Shown: positions 22,959-23,009 of the stretch, one piece after another | Position numbering within the stretch: the stretch's first letter is position 1 | Layout of the letters: every line of letters begins with the position of its first letter | Assembly: GCA_019113125.1 (NCBI GenBank) | Contig: DXIA01000012.1 | Location: 1-23,009 of the forward strand | Source: Candidatus Pygmaiobacter gallistercoris | GTDB lineage: Bacteria; Bacillota; Clostridia; Oscillospirales; Ruminococcaceae | Length of the DNA stretch: 23,009 nt | Direction of reading: 5' to 3' | Made by a program: the position numbers and the translations under genes | Notes under the pieces: model-generated | Told to the model about the DNA's origin: nothing | The model's database searches: none | The model's input: the letters and a program-made list of their open reading frames with translations, nothing else

Positions 22959-23009
22959 AGTAGGGGCGCATCCTTTCAGCAGAGATTTACCAAAAGCAAG
23001 GTTCAATTT

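Overview
The window looks like a chromosomal segment from a GC-rich gut-type Clostridia (Firmicutes), plausibly Oscillospiraceae/Ruminococcaceae. The evidence is strong GGAGG ribosome-binding sites, sigma-A-like promoters, hairpin-plus-T terminators, a lipoprotein signal of Gram-positive ABC binding proteins, short-form HisG with HisZ, and a PHP-type histidinol phosphatase. The family assignment is inference. I see no rRNA, tRNA, CRISPR array, insertion sequence or phage gene. All calls come from reading the sequence, with no database search.

Layout. (1) 1-299: a lower-GC, non-coding-looking edge ending in a strong rightward terminator. (2) 300-5655: four independent housekeeping/accessory genes. 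These are a zinc-ribbon DUF2628-like membrane protein with a YGQQSD repeat, a MATE exporter, leftward gluQ (tRNA-Asp queuosine glutamylation) and an AI-2E/PerM family membrane protein. Each is bounded by clear terminators. (3) 5753-14254: a complete, tightly packed histidine operon, hisZ-G-D-C-B-H-A-F-IE-K. Many junctions are 4-base ATGA overlaps. It has one promoter carrying a TAGTA/TACTA dyad and one terminator. It encodes every step from PRPP to histidine. (4) 14259-22306: a carbohydrate module. A leftward operon encodes a sugar-binding lipoprotein, an RbsA-type ATPase, an RbsC-type permease, a cytoplasmic GH3 enzyme with a NagZ-type His/Asp dyad, and a 98-residue three-helix SemiSWEET/PQ-loop-like protein. 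Just beyond it lies a leftward ROK regulator with its own promoter. Divergent from the operon is pgmB, beta-phosphoglucomutase. (5) 22341-22958: leftward uridine kinase udk.

The most interesting idea is that region 4 may be a phosphorolytic glycoside pathway. The ABC importer would bring in a beta-glycoside. The GH3 enzyme has the His/Asp dyad of the subgroup in which retaining beta-glycoside phosphorylase activity has been reported, so it could release beta-glucose-1-phosphate. PgmB would then convert that to glucose-6-phosphate. No other phosphorylase gene is present in the window. A palindrome, TTTTGCAAAA, lies just downstream of the ROK promoter and recurs in the divergent pgmB/ABC control region, and a split version overlaps the pgmB -35. 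This suggests the ROK protein controls both. The biochemical and regulatory links are hypotheses, while the gene family calls are firm.
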